From the NCBI RefSeq assembly GCF_014195685.1, contig NZ_JACICF010000002.1:124001-188000 (forward strand): a stretch of 64,000 bases of DNA, read 5' to 3'. The notes under the pieces were generated by a model. The model worked only from the letters and a program-made list of their open reading frames with translations. It had not been told where the DNA came from and ran no database searches. Positions 34,668 to 43,568 of this stretch are shown one piece after another. The stretch comes from Sphingomicrobium lutaoense (lineage in GTDB: Bacteria; Pseudomonadota; Alphaproteobacteria; Sphingomonadales; Sphingomonadaceae). The translations under genes were made by a program, and so were the position numbers. The first letter of the stretch is position 1, and the number at the start of each line of letters is the position of its first letter.

Positions 34668-36091
34668 AGCATGCCGAGAATGACGCGCTGACCGAAGTTC
34701 GGATTGGTCGGCGACAGTTGGCGGGTCGACAGCGTGCCCTTGGCCTGGCTCATCGGGGTGCAGGCCGCAATCGTGCCGGTGCGCGCGAATTCGTCGGCCT
34801 TGCCGATCGAATCTTCGGCCACCGTGCCGAGCGGCGTGAAGATGTCGTCGCTGGCGGCGCAATTGTTGGTGAAGACGCTGGCCAGCCCGTCATAATAATC
34901 GGCGACGCCATCGGCGCTTTCGGTCTTGAACGCGAGGACGCGCAGGCGGTCGTCGCATTCCGACCGGTCGCGCGCGATCTGGCCCACGGGCTTGCCGAAG
35001 GTGTCGCGCCCGACGAGCGCGCTGTTGGTCTTGAGATAGCTGCGCATGCTGTTGGCAAGCAGTTCGCTTGCAGAGGCCGAGCTGCCGGTCGTGACGAACG
35101 CGATGCGCATCGGGTTCACCGCGTTGGGAACGGTCTGGAACAGTTCGGTGCTGTTGTTGGCCGACTTGGAAGAACGGAAGGTGGTGCGGCTGAAGACCTG
35201 ACCCACCCGGCCCTTGCCGAGAAGGTCGCCGAAATATTCGGCCACGCTGACCAGCCCGCCGCCATTGTAGCGAAGGTCGATCACCAGCTTGTTCACGCCG
35301 GCGTCGTTGAACTGCTTGAAGGCGGCGGCAAGATCGGCCTCGGCGGTCGAGGAGAAGAAAGTCCGCAGGTTGATATAGCCGATCGGCGGCTCGCTGCCGT
35401 TGGGGAACAATTCGACCCCGTAGCGCGGCGAAATCGGCTGCAGCTCATATTCGGCCGAAGTCAGGCTGGCGCTGACCGTGCTGCTGCTCGAGACCGTGCG
35501 GAACTCCAGATAGACGGTGGTGCCGTCCACGGTCGGGAAGACGAGGTCGGAGAGAAAGCCGATGCCGTCCTGCGCGATGATCTGGGCGGGCGTGCGCAGA
35601 TTGGACTGGCTGGTGCCGATCCGCACGATCTCGGTGCCGCGGTCGATGCCGAGCGCGAAGGCCGGACCTCTCTCATAGACTTCGCGCAGATAGAGGCGGT
35701 CACCCGAGGTGAGCACCGGGCTCCATCCGAAATCCTGCGTCGTGGCATTCTGGATGAAGTCATTCTCTTCTTGGATCGAGGTGATGTAGGTGAAGCCGCG
35801 ATCGATCCCCTGGTCGCGCGCCGGTTTGACGAGCGCGTCGATATAGCTTTGCACCGTGTCATGGTTGGCCGGGTTGACGCTGGTGTCGAGAAGGTCGGGG
35901 AAAAGATACCATTCCTCCAGTTCGCCCAGCACCCAGGCCTGGCGGGCCGACAGGGCGCAGGTGTCCCCGCCTCCGCCACCACCGCCGCCACCGCCGCCGA
36001 TGGGAGGAGGCGTCGTCGTGCCGCTGCTGCCGCCGCAGGAAGCGAGCATCGCCGCGATGCACAGGATCGAGGTGGAACGGATGAAACGCAT
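34664..36091 (-). CDS. S41 family (C-terminal processing) peptidase lipoprotein (475 aa)
   Basis: Signal peptide with lipobox L-A-S-C (Cys about 19), then a spacer that includes an uninterrupted run of 11 Gly. A helical region, a PDZ-like region (about 155-205) and an S41 protease domain follow, with KLVIDLRYNGGG and TTGSSASASELLANSMR carrying the catalytic Ser; KTNSALVGRDTFGKPVGQ supplies the Lys. S41 proteases trim periplasmic proteins. The gene is followed by a coupled lipoprotein gene and is divergent from an unknown secreted-protein gene at 36244. Confidence 0.85.
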   Translation of the reverse strand: MRFIRSTSILCIAAMLASCGGSSGTTTPPPIGGGGGGGGGGGDTCALSARQAWVLGELEEWYLFPDLLDTSVNPANHDTVQSYIDALVKPARDQGIDRGFTYITSIQEENDFIQNATTQDFGWSPVLTSGDRLYLREVYERGPAFALGIDRGTEIVRIGTSQSNLRTPAQIIAQDGIGFLSDLVFPTVDGTTVYLEFRTVSSSSTVSASLTSAEYELQPISPRYGVELFPNGSEPPIGYINLRTFFSSTAEADLAAAFKQFNDAGVNKLVIDLRYNGGGLVSVAEYFGDLLGKGRVGQVFSRTTFRSSKSANNSTELFQTVPNAVNPMRIAFVTTGSSASASELLANSMRSYLKTNSALVGRDTFGKPVGQIARDRSECDDRLRVLAFKTESADGVADYYDGLASVFTNNCAASDDIFTPLGTVAEDSIGKADEFARTGTIAACTPMSQAKGTLSTRQLSPTNPNFGQRVILGML

Positions 36092-36243
36092 GACTGGGGC
36101 CTTTCGTGGGGGGCCCGACGCCAGCCCTTGCCGGTCAAGACAAGGCCTTTCGTCGGCCTGGCGGGATTGATCGTCGGAAAAGACTGCCAGCATTGACCCC
36201 GCGCTGCTAGTAAAAAATTTCCATTGTTGGAGTAGGTTAATTG

Positions 36244-37134
36244 ATGATCGCCCTCGCCGGCCTGCTGCTGGCCGGCCAAGCTGCCGAGCCCGCCACCTCC
36301 GCCCGTCCGGACGATCAGGACGCCATCGTCATCCGCGGCACCCTGCCCGAAACCCAGTCGGAAATGGTCCGCGAGATGGTCCGCGCCTTGGCGCCCGGAA
36401 GCGTGCGCGACACTGTGCCCCGTTTCCACGATCCGCTCTGCCCCTTCGTGGTCGGGCTGCCCGAGGAAAGCGCTTCGCTGGTCACTACCCGCATGCGCGC
36501 AGTTGCCGAAGCGGTCGGGCTGGGCGCTGCCAAGCCGGACTGCAAGGCCAATCTCCTCCTCGTCGTAGCCAGCGAGCGCGAACCCCTGTTCAAGCATTGG
36601 CGCAAGAACCATCCCGACATCTTCTTCGGCAGGGAGCCCGCCGACATCCGCCGCCTGCGCGACACCGAGGGGCCGATCGTCAGCTGGCAGATCATCCAGC
36701 CCGCCGACCGCAATCTCGATCCCCTGCCGCGCGATATCATTACCGGCGTGACCTATAATGAAAGCAGCGAGGATCCCTTGCGGCTGCGCGTCGCGACGCG
36801 TCCCGACGTGCGCGCCTCGGTGGTAGTGGTCGATAGCGAGGCGGTCGACGGCATCTCGACCTATCAGCTGGCCGACCATGTGCTGATGAGCGCATTGGCC
36901 CCGATGCGCCGCAGCGCGGCCGAGGATCTCGATGCCCCGACCATCCTCCATCTCTTCCGCGAGATCGACAGCGAGCAAGGCGCGGTCCAGTCGGTCACCG
37001 CCTGGGACTTTGCCTTCCTGCGCGCGATGCACAGCACCGAGAATACGGCCTATGCCGCAAGCTTCCGCAGCGAGGTGCAGGCCAAGATGGAGGACGAGCT
37101 TTCGCGCCGCAGCGCCGAGGAACTCGAGGAGTAG
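36244..37134 (+). CDS. Uncharacterised secreted protein (296 aa)
   Basis: A hydrophobic N-terminus (MIALAGLLLAGQAAEP) looks like a short signal peptide. The rest is soluble, Arg/Glu-rich, with a conserved-looking DPLCPFVVGLPEE and NLLLVVASEREPLFKHWRKN. No family recognised. An in-frame TTG lies one codon upstream; the ATG is preferred, with GGAG 11 bases upstream. It is divergent from S41 and convergent with the peroxiredoxin gene (7-base gap). Confidence 0.6.
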   Translation: MIALAGLLLAGQAAEPATSARPDDQDAIVIRGTLPETQSEMVREMVRALAPGSVRDTVPRFHDPLCPFVVGLPEESASLVTTRMRAVAEAVGLGAAKPDCKANLLLVVASEREPLFKHWRKNHPDIFFGREPADIRRLRDTEGPIVSWQIIQPADRNLDPLPRDIITGVTYNESSEDPLRLRVATRPDVRASVVVVDSEAVDGISTYQLADHVLMSALAPMRRSAAEDLDAPTILHLFREIDSEQGAVQSVTAWDFAFLRAMHSTENTAYAASFRSEVQAKMEDELSRRSAEELEE

Positions 37135-37141
37135 CGCGCGC

Positions 37142-37678
37142 CTATTTCGCCGCCAGCTTCTCGACCGCGGCGAGGGTCTTCGCGACATGATCCTGATAGT
37201 CCATGTCGCTATGGACCATCACGATCGTCCCGTCCCGCCCGATCACATAGCTGGTGCGATCGGTCATCGGGGTGACCGCATCGACCACCGGCATCGCGAC
37301 ATCATAGGCATCGATCAGCGCGGGAAAGGCGCGCGCCATCGGGACGATCGAACGACAGACTTCGGTCGAGAAGCGCTTGAGCGTTGGCAGATCGTCGGCG
37401 GACAGGCCGATCACCCGCGCTCCTGCCTTGCGAAACTTGGGCATGGCGTCGGCAAAGGCCTTACTTTCGAGCGTGCAGCCCTTGGTGAAGGCCTTGGGGA
37501 AGAAATAGAGAACCACCGGGCCTTCGCGCAATTGCTCGGACAGATGGAGCCGGAAGGTCTGGCCGCCCAAGGCGCCCATGGTGCGGAAATCGGGAGCCTT
37601 GGCACCGACCGGCAATTCGGCGGTCGCGGGTGCGGCAATCAGCGCCGCGAACAGGGCCATCAACCCGGTCTTGCGCAT
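37142..37678 (-). CDS. Exported peroxiredoxin, BCP/AhpC-TSA type (178 aa)
   Basis: A signal peptide (residues 1-20, ending A-T-A) is followed by a thioredoxin-like peroxiredoxin. FFPKAFTKGCTLESKAF contains T-x-x-C with the peroxidatic Cys68; Cys108 may be the resolving Cys. DRTSYVIGRDGTIVMVHSD is the conserved strand near the C-terminus. It should reduce peroxides in the periplasm. The start is two bases after the preceding lipoprotein gene stop, so they form an operon with the acyltransferase. Confidence 0.86.
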   Translation of the reverse strand: MRKTGLMALFAALIAAPATAELPVGAKAPDFRTMGALGGQTFRLHLSEQLREGPVVLYFFPKAFTKGCTLESKAFADAMPKFRKAGARVIGLSADDLPTLKRFSTEVCRSIVPMARAFPALIDAYDVAMPVVDAVTPMTDRTSYVIGRDGTIVMVHSDMDYQDHVAKTLAAVEKLAAK

Positions 37679-37680
37679 CG

Positions 37681-38415
37681 TCAGTCTCCCTCGGTCGGCT
37701 CCAAGGGATAGTCGGGGGACGCCAGCGGGGCAAGCGGATCGGTCGAGGGCGGCCGCGGCGCCGAGCCGCGCAGCATCGCGTCGAGGATGATGAACCGCTC
37801 GGGCCCGTAGCTGATATATTGGCGGCCGTTCTGGCGGCGCACCGACAGTTCGAAATCGGCCGAACCGTCGGCTTCCGATCCATCGGCGCCGACGAGCGTC
37901 AGCCCCTCGAAGCTCAAGGAGCGACGGTTGCCGTTGGGAAACTGGATGTCGACGATGGTCTCGACGTCATTGTCCTCGCGCACCCCCGCGGTGCAGCGAA
38001 CCGAGCTGCCATAGCCCCGCCCTTCGCAATAGATCTGACTCACCGCGCGATAGTTGATGCCCGGCAGCAGCGGCGATTCCTCTTCCTCCTCCTCTTCGGA
38101 TTCCTTTTGCGGGCGGCGAAGCGCGAGGATCGTGTAGCCCCCTACTTCGCCGACGATCTGCGCTTCCTTGAGCTGATTGGCATCGCGGGTGGTGGGGCAG
38201 CCGATCAGTTCGACATCCTCGCCCGCCCAAGCGGCGACCGCGGCGCTATTGCCCAGCTGGCGGCAGGGATCGCCCTTTGCGGGATAGCCTTCGCCGACGA
38301 CATTGAGCTGTTCGGGCCAGCCTTCGGGGGCAAGCTGGTCGATCCGGTCCTGATCGCTCGGGCCGCAGGCGGCGAGCGTGGCGCTCGCGGCGAGAATGAT
38401 CGGGAAATGCTTCAT
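37681..38415 (-). CDS. Uncharacterised lipoprotein with poly-Glu segment (244 aa)
   Basis: Signal peptide with lipobox L-A-A-C (Cys17). The mature part has two Cys-containing segments (GDPCRQLGNSA, ELIGCPTTRD, later AVSQIYCEGRGYG and SVRCTAGV), and a run of eight Glu in an exposed loop near residue 110. No recognised family. It overlaps the acyltransferase gene by four bases (ATGA) and precedes the peroxiredoxin by two. Function unknown. Confidence 0.7.
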   Translation of the reverse strand: MKHFPIILAASATLAACGPSDQDRIDQLAPEGWPEQLNVVGEGYPAKGDPCRQLGNSAAVAAWAGEDVELIGCPTTRDANQLKEAQIVGEVGGYTILALRRPQKESEEEEEEESPLLPGINYRAVSQIYCEGRGYGSSVRCTAGVREDNDVETIVDIQFPNGNRRSLSFEGLTLVGADGSEADGSADFELSVRRQNGRQYISYGPERFIILDAMLRGSAPRPPSTDPLAPLASPDYPLEPTEGD

Positions 38416-39077
38416 GGACGGGGACTCGCAATGGGATATTGGCCGGGATCGATGCGGGTTTTGCCCACGCCTTCGCCATCGGGGAAGATGGTCTTTTCGG
38501 GATGCGCGGGCATCAGCGATTTGAAGAAAGCGAAACCGGGCGCCATGTCCTTTTCGAAATCGCCGGTGGGATGAATGGTCGGGCCGATGATGCCGAGCTT
38601 ATGCTCATAGTCGGGGCCGACGCAGACGATCGGCACGCCCGCTTCCAGCGCGATGCGGTAGAAGCCGCTTTTCCAATCCCTCGTTGCCGAGCGGGTGCCC
38701 TCGATCGCGATGACGAGCGCAAATTCCTCATGCCGCGCGAATTCGGCGGCGATCTGCCGGACGCGGTCGGCGCGCTTGCCCCGATCCACTGGAATACCCC
38801 CCATGTCGAGCATGAAGCGGCGCACCGGCCAGCGGAACAGGCTTTTCTTGCCCATATAATGTGGACGGATGCCCATCGCGTCGACGGTGCCGAGGAAGAC
38901 GACGAAATCCCAGTTGGAGGTGTGCGAAGCGCCCGCCAGCACATATTTGCCCCCCGGCGGCAGCGTGCCCGCGGCGCGCCAGCCCGTCAGCCTGAACAGT
39001 CCCACGACCGCCGCGCGTGCCAGTCGCGAGAGAAGGCCGGGTCGGTGGGTCGCATCAAGCGTCGGAATGTCGCCCAT
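38412..39077 (-). CDS. 1-acylglycerol-3-phosphate acyltransferase-like protein (221 aa)
   Basis: PlsC-type acyltransferase motifs: block I ASHTSNWDF (H-x4-D catalytic), block II around MGGIPVDRGKRA, block III AIEGTRS (E-G-T-R) and block IV VPIVCVGPDY. No clear membrane helix beyond the amphipathic N-terminus. It may acylate lysophospholipids or related lipids; exact substrate unknown. It heads a three-gene unit with the lipoprotein and the peroxiredoxin. Confidence 0.82.
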   Translation of the reverse strand: MGDIPTLDATHRPGLLSRLARAAVVGLFRLTGWRAAGTLPPGGKYVLAGASHTSNWDFVVFLGTVDAMGIRPHYMGKKSLFRWPVRRFMLDMGGIPVDRGKRADRVRQIAAEFARHEEFALVIAIEGTRSATRDWKSGFYRIALEAGVPIVCVGPDYEHKLGIIGPTIHPTGDFEKDMAPGFAFFKSLMPAHPEKTIFPDGEGVGKTRIDPGQYPIASPRP

Positions 39078-39159
39078 GCCTTGTCATGTTCCAACCCGCC
39101 GCCCCGCGCAAGGGGAACCCGCGCGGCGTGCGAGGGTTGGAAAGCGCGAGGAGAGAGAA

Positions 39160-39378
39160 ATGCACAAGAAACTGATGATCGCCGCCGCGCCGCTCCTGCT
39201 GCTGACGGCGTGCGACGGGGTCGATACCGACACCGACACCGCGATCGACACCACTCCCGACACGATCGACCAAGGCATGGTCGAGGAAAGCGGACCCCTG
39301 GTGAACGAGGTTCCCGCGGCCACCGCCGATGGCGACAGCGATGACGGGGTCGCCGACCCCGACGCGATCGTCGAGTAG
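39160..39378 (+). CDS. Small acidic lipoprotein (72 aa)
   Basis: Signal peptide with lipobox L-T-A-C (Cys18). The mature 55 residues are Asp/Thr-rich (DGVDTDTDTAIDTTPDT and later DGDSDDGVADPD) and probably unfolded; they may bind cations. GAGGAG lies 8 bases before the ATG. The fasciclin gene starts 14 bases past the stop, likely in the same transcript. Confidence 0.7.
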   Translation: MHKKLMIAAAPLLLLTACDGVDTDTDTAIDTTPDTIDQGMVEESGPLVNEVPAATADGDSDDGVADPDAIVE

Positions 39379-39392
39379 AGACAAAGGGCGTG

Positions 39393-39989
39393 ATGGCGCG
39401 TTCCCCGGCGCGGCGCTGGTGGACAAGCGGGTCCGTCGCGGCGTCGCTTCTGATGCTCGGCGCCTGTTCGGGCGAACGCAGCGCGCGGCTCGACGCCGGT
39501 GACGGTCGCCCCGCCTCGACCGCCGAAGCGCTCGAAAGCCAGGGCACGATCACCGAGACGCTGGCGGCCGATCCGACCATGACGATCATGCTCGCCAACC
39601 TGCGCGCCGCGGGCATGGGCGAGATCCTGTCGGACAAGGGCCCCTACACCCTGTTCGCTCCGACCAACCTTGCCTTCTCGCGGCTCGAGCCCGGCACGGT
39701 CGAAGCGCTCCGTCTGCCCGAGCGCAAGCCGCTTCTCGTGCGGACGATCGCACTTCATGTCGTTCCGGGCGAAATGAGCTCCAACGATCTCACCAACCGT
39801 ATCGAACGCTCGGAAGAAGGGTCGGTCGTCCTGAAGACCGCGGGCGGGTCGCCCCTTACCGCCACGCTGGTCGATGGCCATCTGACCCTCACCGATGCAC
39901 GTGGCCAGAGCGCGATCCTCGTGACCACTGACATCCCCGCCGACAATGGCGTGGTGCATGTCATCGACCGGCTGATGATGCCGGGCTGA
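39393..39989 (+). CDS. Fasciclin (FAS1) domain lipoprotein (198 aa)
   Basis: Signal with lipobox L-G-A-C, then a FAS1 domain: TEAL-type first helix, GPYTLFAPTNLAFSRLEPGT (the H1 motif), IALHVVPGEM and the H2-like NGVVHVIDRLMMP end. FAS1 domains mediate adhesion or matrix interactions. An in-frame GTG lies one codon upstream of the ATG at 39393. A strong terminator follows. Confidence 0.88.
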   Translation: MARSPARRWWTSGSVAASLLMLGACSGERSARLDAGDGRPASTAEALESQGTITETLAADPTMTIMLANLRAAGMGEILSDKGPYTLFAPTNLAFSRLEPGTVEALRLPERKPLLVRTIALHVVPGEMSSNDLTNRIERSEEGSVVLKTAGGSPLTATLVDGHLTLTDARGQSAILVTTDIPADNGVVHVIDRLMMPG

Positions 39990-40040
39990 ACAAGCAGGAC
40001 GGCGCGGCGCCCCGCTCAAACGCGCTGCGCGTGCCTGCTG

Positions 40041-40078
40041 GGCGCCGTCGGTTCCACCGGCGGCGCCTTTCCTTTTTT
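40041..40078 (+). terminator. Terminator after the fasciclin gene
   Basis: A 12-bp GC-rich stem (40041-40052 with 40056-40067, one wobble) with a 3-base loop, then T-rich TTTCCTTTTTT. Confidence 0.82.
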
Positions 40079-40083
40079 AAATC

Positions 40084-40719
40084 CTAGCGTGCGGCGGGCC
40101 GGAGGCCCGAGGCGTCGCGACCGTGGAGCCAACTTTGCGTCGCGGTCATGCTGAAGATCGGCTTGAAGCCACGCGCCGCACGATCCCTGGTGGGCAAGGG
40201 CAGGTCATCGAGATAGAGCCAGCCCTCCTCGCTGCGCATCGCCAGCAGCGCATGATCGCTGCCATCGTCGCGCTTGCCGACGAGCAGCAGCAGATCCTCC
40301 TCGGGAACCCCGAGATGAACAAGTGCGGCGCGCTTGAGGATCGCCACATCCTCGCAGTCGCCAGCGCGGCGGCCCCAGCTTTCGCGCGGATCGGCCCAAT
40401 GGTCGGCCTTGCCCCACATGTCGGCATCCTCGCGATAGCGGATGATCGACTGGACCAGCGCGTTGACCAGCTCGGCCTGCTTGAGGCGGCTGGCGTCGCG
40501 CACGGGTTCGACGAGAGTGGCAAGTTGGGCGGGAGCCGGCACCTGCGCCAGCATTTCCCAACGGTCGCGATAGGGATGCGCCGAAGCCGCGAGCGCCCGC
40601 GTTCCGAGAATATCGGGGGCGAACGGCTCGGTGGCCGTTGCCCCCGCCGGACTTAAAAATGCCAATGCCCCCACCAGCAGGGCCATGCGCGAACGTCGCC
40701 GTCCGCAGCGCGATGCCAT
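40084..40719 (-). CDS. Transglutaminase-like cysteine peptidase (211 aa)
   Basis: After a basic head and signal-like helix, the domain shows the BTLCP/DUF920 catalytic set: Cys in WGRRAGDCEDVAILK, His in GSDHALLAM and Asp in WLYLDDLPLP. Family members are periplasmic proteases, often next to secreted adhesin systems (LapG-like). No LapA-type adhesin or LapD receptor gene is visible nearby. The ATG at 40719 is taken; an in-frame TTG lies one codon upstream. Confidence 0.85.
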   Translation of the reverse strand: MASRCGRRRSRMALLVGALAFLSPAGATATEPFAPDILGTRALAASAHPYRDRWEMLAQVPAPAQLATLVEPVRDASRLKQAELVNALVQSIIRYREDADMWGKADHWADPRESWGRRAGDCEDVAILKRAALVHLGVPEEDLLLLVGKRDDGSDHALLAMRSEEGWLYLDDLPLPTRDRAARGFKPIFSMTATQSWLHGRDASGLRPAAR

Positions 40720-40889
40720 CAATTTCGTTCCCCCCGGCCGGACTGGACGCCGGACCCGAAAACAAGGTTACTCTCCAGGGGAAATCCTGCCCGAAAAGCC
40801 GCCGGAGCCTAGGGGGGCGTAAACGCGAATTTTCCGGTTGTCGCCCAGCCGAGTCTATTGCGCGACGAACCGCGCAAAGACCTTGATTC

Positions 40890-40900
40890 GTATCAATTTT
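40890..40900 (-). promoter_or_regulatory. Third copy of the AAAAYTGATAC motif
   Basis: Minus strand reads AAAATTGATAC, followed by a TTGAT/ATCAA inverted repeat. It lies about 170 bases upstream of the transglutaminase-like gene and downstream of the 50-aa membrane protein gene. Copies also occur at 5075 and 5675. Confidence 0.3.
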
Positions 40901-40922
40901 CAAAAAGGGGCGCGCGGTCCGA

Positions 40923-41075
40923 TCAACCGAACAGGGCGGGAATGACCCACACCAGCGTCATCGCGATGACGATCAGCACCAGTGAGACACCGAGAACCCA
41001 GCGGCCGACATGCGGCTTGACCGCACCCGTTGCCTCTTCCTCGGTGACATGAATTTCCTCGCCGTCCTTGTGCAT
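40923..41075 (-). CDS. Small single-helix membrane protein (50 aa)
   Basis: A charged N-terminus (MHKDGEEIHVTEEEATGA) precedes one membrane helix (about residues 26-47). GGAGG lies 4 bases before the ATG. I recall such proteins with T-E-x-E-A-x-G in sphingomonads; function unknown. It is divergent from the SLC13 permease gene (185-bp gap). Confidence 0.6.
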   Translation of the reverse strand: MHKDGEEIHVTEEEATGAVKPHVGRWVLGVSLVLIVIAMTLVWVIPALFG

Positions 41076-41260
41076 ATCGCCTCCGCTTGATCCTATATCC
41101 TGCAACCGCTGGCCGGATGATTGGTTGCCTCGCAAAGCACCGCCGAATGAAAGAAGATGATGCACCCAACTGCACGCCGCGGCAAGCACGAGGCAAGAAA
41201 AGGCTGTTGTTCGCGACAAACGCGCCATAAGTTCGCTTCCGTGACAGGAGCGCGCACCGC

Positions 41261-43045
41261 ATGACCAGCCTTCCGACCTTGCACGCCGCTCTGGCGATGC
41301 TGGTGGCGACCGGCATGTTCGTGGCCTTCGCCAGCAACCGCTTCCGCGTCGAGATCGTCTCGCTCTTCACCATCGGCACGATCGCGCTGATGCTCTATTT
41401 CCTGCCCATTCCCGGGATGGCACCCAAGGCGGGCATCGCCATGGCGTTCGGCGGGTTCGGCCATACCGCGCTGATCACCATCGTCGCGCTGATGGTCATG
41501 GGGCGGGGCTTGGTGGTAACCGGCGCGCTGCAACCTGCCGCTCGGGCGCTGGCGAGCGTCTGGCGGGTCGGGCACCATCTCGGCCTCCTCGTCACGCTCG
41601 CGCTCGCCATGGCGGCCTCGATGGTGGTCAACGACACGCCGGTTCTGGTGCTGCTTATCCCGATCATGGTGCAGTTGGCGCAGGGCGGCGCGATGCCCGC
41701 TTCGAAGACCCTCATCCCCCTGAATGCCGCGATCCTCATTGGCGGCATGGCCACCACCATCGGCACCTCGACCAACCTCCTGGTCGTCTCGATCGCCGCC
41801 GATCTCGGGATGCCGCAGCTCGACATCTTCCACTTCACGCCGATCGTGATGATGGCGGCGCTCATCTGCCTGCCCTACATCTGGCTGGTGATGCCGCGCC
41901 TGTTGCCCGACAACAGTCCCGAGGCCGGGCACGAACCGCGCCGCTTCATCGCCAGCCTTCGCATCGGCACTTCGAGCAACTGGCTCGGCAAGACCAGCGA
42001 TGAAGTGATCGACCGGCTGCCCGACGGCTTCCGCTTTCTCCATGGCGGCGAGACTTTCCAGCCCGGCACGCGCGTCGCGGTTTCGGCGACCGCGGAAGCG
42101 CTTCGCGAAGGCGCGCGCAAATTGGGAGCGACCGCCGCGCCGCGCTGGCTGATCGAGCGGATCCACCAGGACAGCGCCCAGCATGGCGAGGACCTGGTCG
42201 AAGCCGAAATGGCGATCAGCGCCGACAGCCGGCTCGTCGGCCGCACCCTCCAGACCGCGGGGATCGAGGGCGTCGCGGTGATGGGCGTGAGCCAGGCCCC
42301 CACGCGCAGCTTCGCCGCCCCGCGCGAACCGAGCGCCGAGGCGCGGCTTGCCGAAGGCGACATCCTGCTCATCCTCGGACGCGAAAGCGCGCTGCAGGAA
42401 TTCGCGCAGAGCGAGGCGCTTCTGATGCTCGACGGGGCGCGCCCGCTGCCGCGCACGTCCAAGGCGCTCACCGCTGCGGCGATCATGGGGACCGCGGTGC
42501 TGCTGGCGTCGCTGGGAATTGTGCCGATCGCCATCTCGGCATTGGCGGGCGCCATCGCGATGTTCGTCACCGGCTGCGTCCATTTCGACAAGGTAGGCCG
42601 CGCATTGTCGGCCAAGGTGATCGTGCTAGTCGCTGCCTCGATCGCCATCGGTGACCTCATCTTCCGAAGCGGCGCGGCGCAATATCTGGGCGAGCTGCTC
42701 GCGTCGGGGATGGAAGGGCTGTCGGGCTCGGTGGTGCTCGCGCTCATCATGCTGTTCGTCACGCTGTTGACGAACTTCGCCTCGAACGCGACCGCCGCGG
42801 CGGTGGGGACGCCGATCGCCTTCTCGCTGGCGGGGCAATTGGGCTTGCCGGTCGAACCGTTGGTGCTCGCGGTGCTGTTCGGCTGCAACCTCTGTTATGC
42901 GACGCCGATCGCCTACCAGACCAACATGTTGATCATGGCCGAAGGCGATTATGAATTTAAGGATTATCTCAAGACAGGGATCCCGCTCGTGGTGCTGATG
43001 GTGGTCAGCCTCTCGGTGATCCTGTCGCTGGTCTACGGCCTGTGA
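41261..43045 (+). CDS. SLC13-family permease with RCK_C domains (594 aa)
   Basis: Two blocks of membrane helices (about residues 8-215 and 405-594) flank a cytoplasmic region (about 215-400) with TrkA_C/RCK_C-like repeats (VAVSATAEALREGARKLG, AEARLAEGDILLILG). The signature regions of the citrate/SLC13-type transporter are present: MAASMVVNDTPVLVLLIP and the second-half FASNATAAAVGTPIAFSLA. Substrate unknown; sulfate, dicarboxylates or citrate are possible. The RCK domains suggest ligand or ion gating. Confidence 0.85.
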   Translation: MTSLPTLHAALAMLVATGMFVAFASNRFRVEIVSLFTIGTIALMLYFLPIPGMAPKAGIAMAFGGFGHTALITIVALMVMGRGLVVTGALQPAARALASVWRVGHHLGLLVTLALAMAASMVVNDTPVLVLLIPIMVQLAQGGAMPASKTLIPLNAAILIGGMATTIGTSTNLLVVSIAADLGMPQLDIFHFTPIVMMAALICLPYIWLVMPRLLPDNSPEAGHEPRRFIASLRIGTSSNWLGKTSDEVIDRLPDGFRFLHGGETFQPGTRVAVSATAEALREGARKLGATAAPRWLIERIHQDSAQHGEDLVEAEMAISADSRLVGRTLQTAGIEGVAVMGVSQAPTRSFAAPREPSAEARLAEGDILLILGRESALQEFAQSEALLMLDGARPLPRTSKALTAAAIMGTAVLLASLGIVPIAISALAGAIAMFVTGCVHFDKVGRALSAKVIVLVAASIAIGDLIFRSGAAQYLGELLASGMEGLSGSVVLALIMLFVTLLTNFASNATAAAVGTPIAFSLAGQLGLPVEPLVLAVLFGCNLCYATPIAYQTNMLIMAEGDYEFKDYLKTGIPLVVLMVVSLSVILSLVYGL

Positions 43046-43053
43046 GTTGGCCG

Positions 43054-43077
43054 GGACGGGGCGCTGAGGCCCCGTCC
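43054..43077. terminator. Convergent hairpin between SLC13 and PspC genes
   Basis: A perfect 9-bp stem (43054-43062 with 43069-43077) with a 6-base loop between the two stops. There is no T-run on either side, so it is a weak or factor-assisted terminator. Confidence 0.45.
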
Positions 43078-43265
43078 TAGCGGCCTTCGGTGGCGAGCCA
43101 GCCGGTCAGCACATAAAGCAGGATCGCGATCGGGCCGGTGATCAGCGCGCCCACCACGAAGGCCAGGCGGATGATCAGCGGGTCGGTGCCCGAATAATCG
43201 GCGAGGCCGGCGGCGACGCCCATGATCTTGCCCTTGTGGGGCTTGACGACGAAACGGTTGGACAT
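43077..43265 (-). CDS. PspC domain protein (62 aa)
   Basis: A minimal PspC domain: GKIMGVAAGLADYSGTDPLI (G-V-x-A-G-x-A-x-Y), then one membrane helix. PspC proteins sense envelope stress together with PspA/B in enterics; in alphaproteobacteria stand-alone copies are common. The ATG at 43265 follows AAAGAG. A mini-protein gene starts upstream on the same strand. Confidence 0.88.
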   Translation of the reverse strand: MSNRFVVKPHKGKIMGVAAGLADYSGTDPLIIRLAFVVGALITGPIAILLYVLTGWLATEGR

Positions 43266-43306
43266 GTCACTCTTTCTTCTCTCAGGCAGGGGGTGATGCA
43301 TCGGCT

Positions 43307-43417
43307 TCAGGCAATCGGCATCGGGCTGACGGCGGCACTGACGAACAGCAGCGCGGAAACGAGTGAAGCGGCAACCGAGAAAAGCACGTTGCGGGCGTTG
43401 TTGGCAGAAATAAGCAT
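43307..43417 (-). CDS. Mini-protein with one hydrophobic helix (36 aa)
   Basis: MLISANNARNVLFSVAAS begins a short polar head, then a hydrophobic helix and the end SPMPIA. AAGGGA lies about 9 bases upstream of the ATG. It resembles the 37-aa gene at 29310-29423 in size and layout. It lies upstream of pspC on the same strand, 41 bases apart. Too short for certainty. Confidence 0.45.
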   Translation of the reverse strand: MLISANNARNVLFSVAASLVSALLFVSAAVSPMPIA

Positions 43418-43568
43418 TGGTCGATTTTCCCTTTTTGACGAGCCCGTGATTGGGCTCACCCTCACTATTGCAGGGGGCGTGCCAATTTGAAAAAATCGTT
43501 ATGATTCAATGACACGCCCCGAAATGAGGCGCGTCGAACCAGAGTCCAATACGAAATGTTGGGAAATT

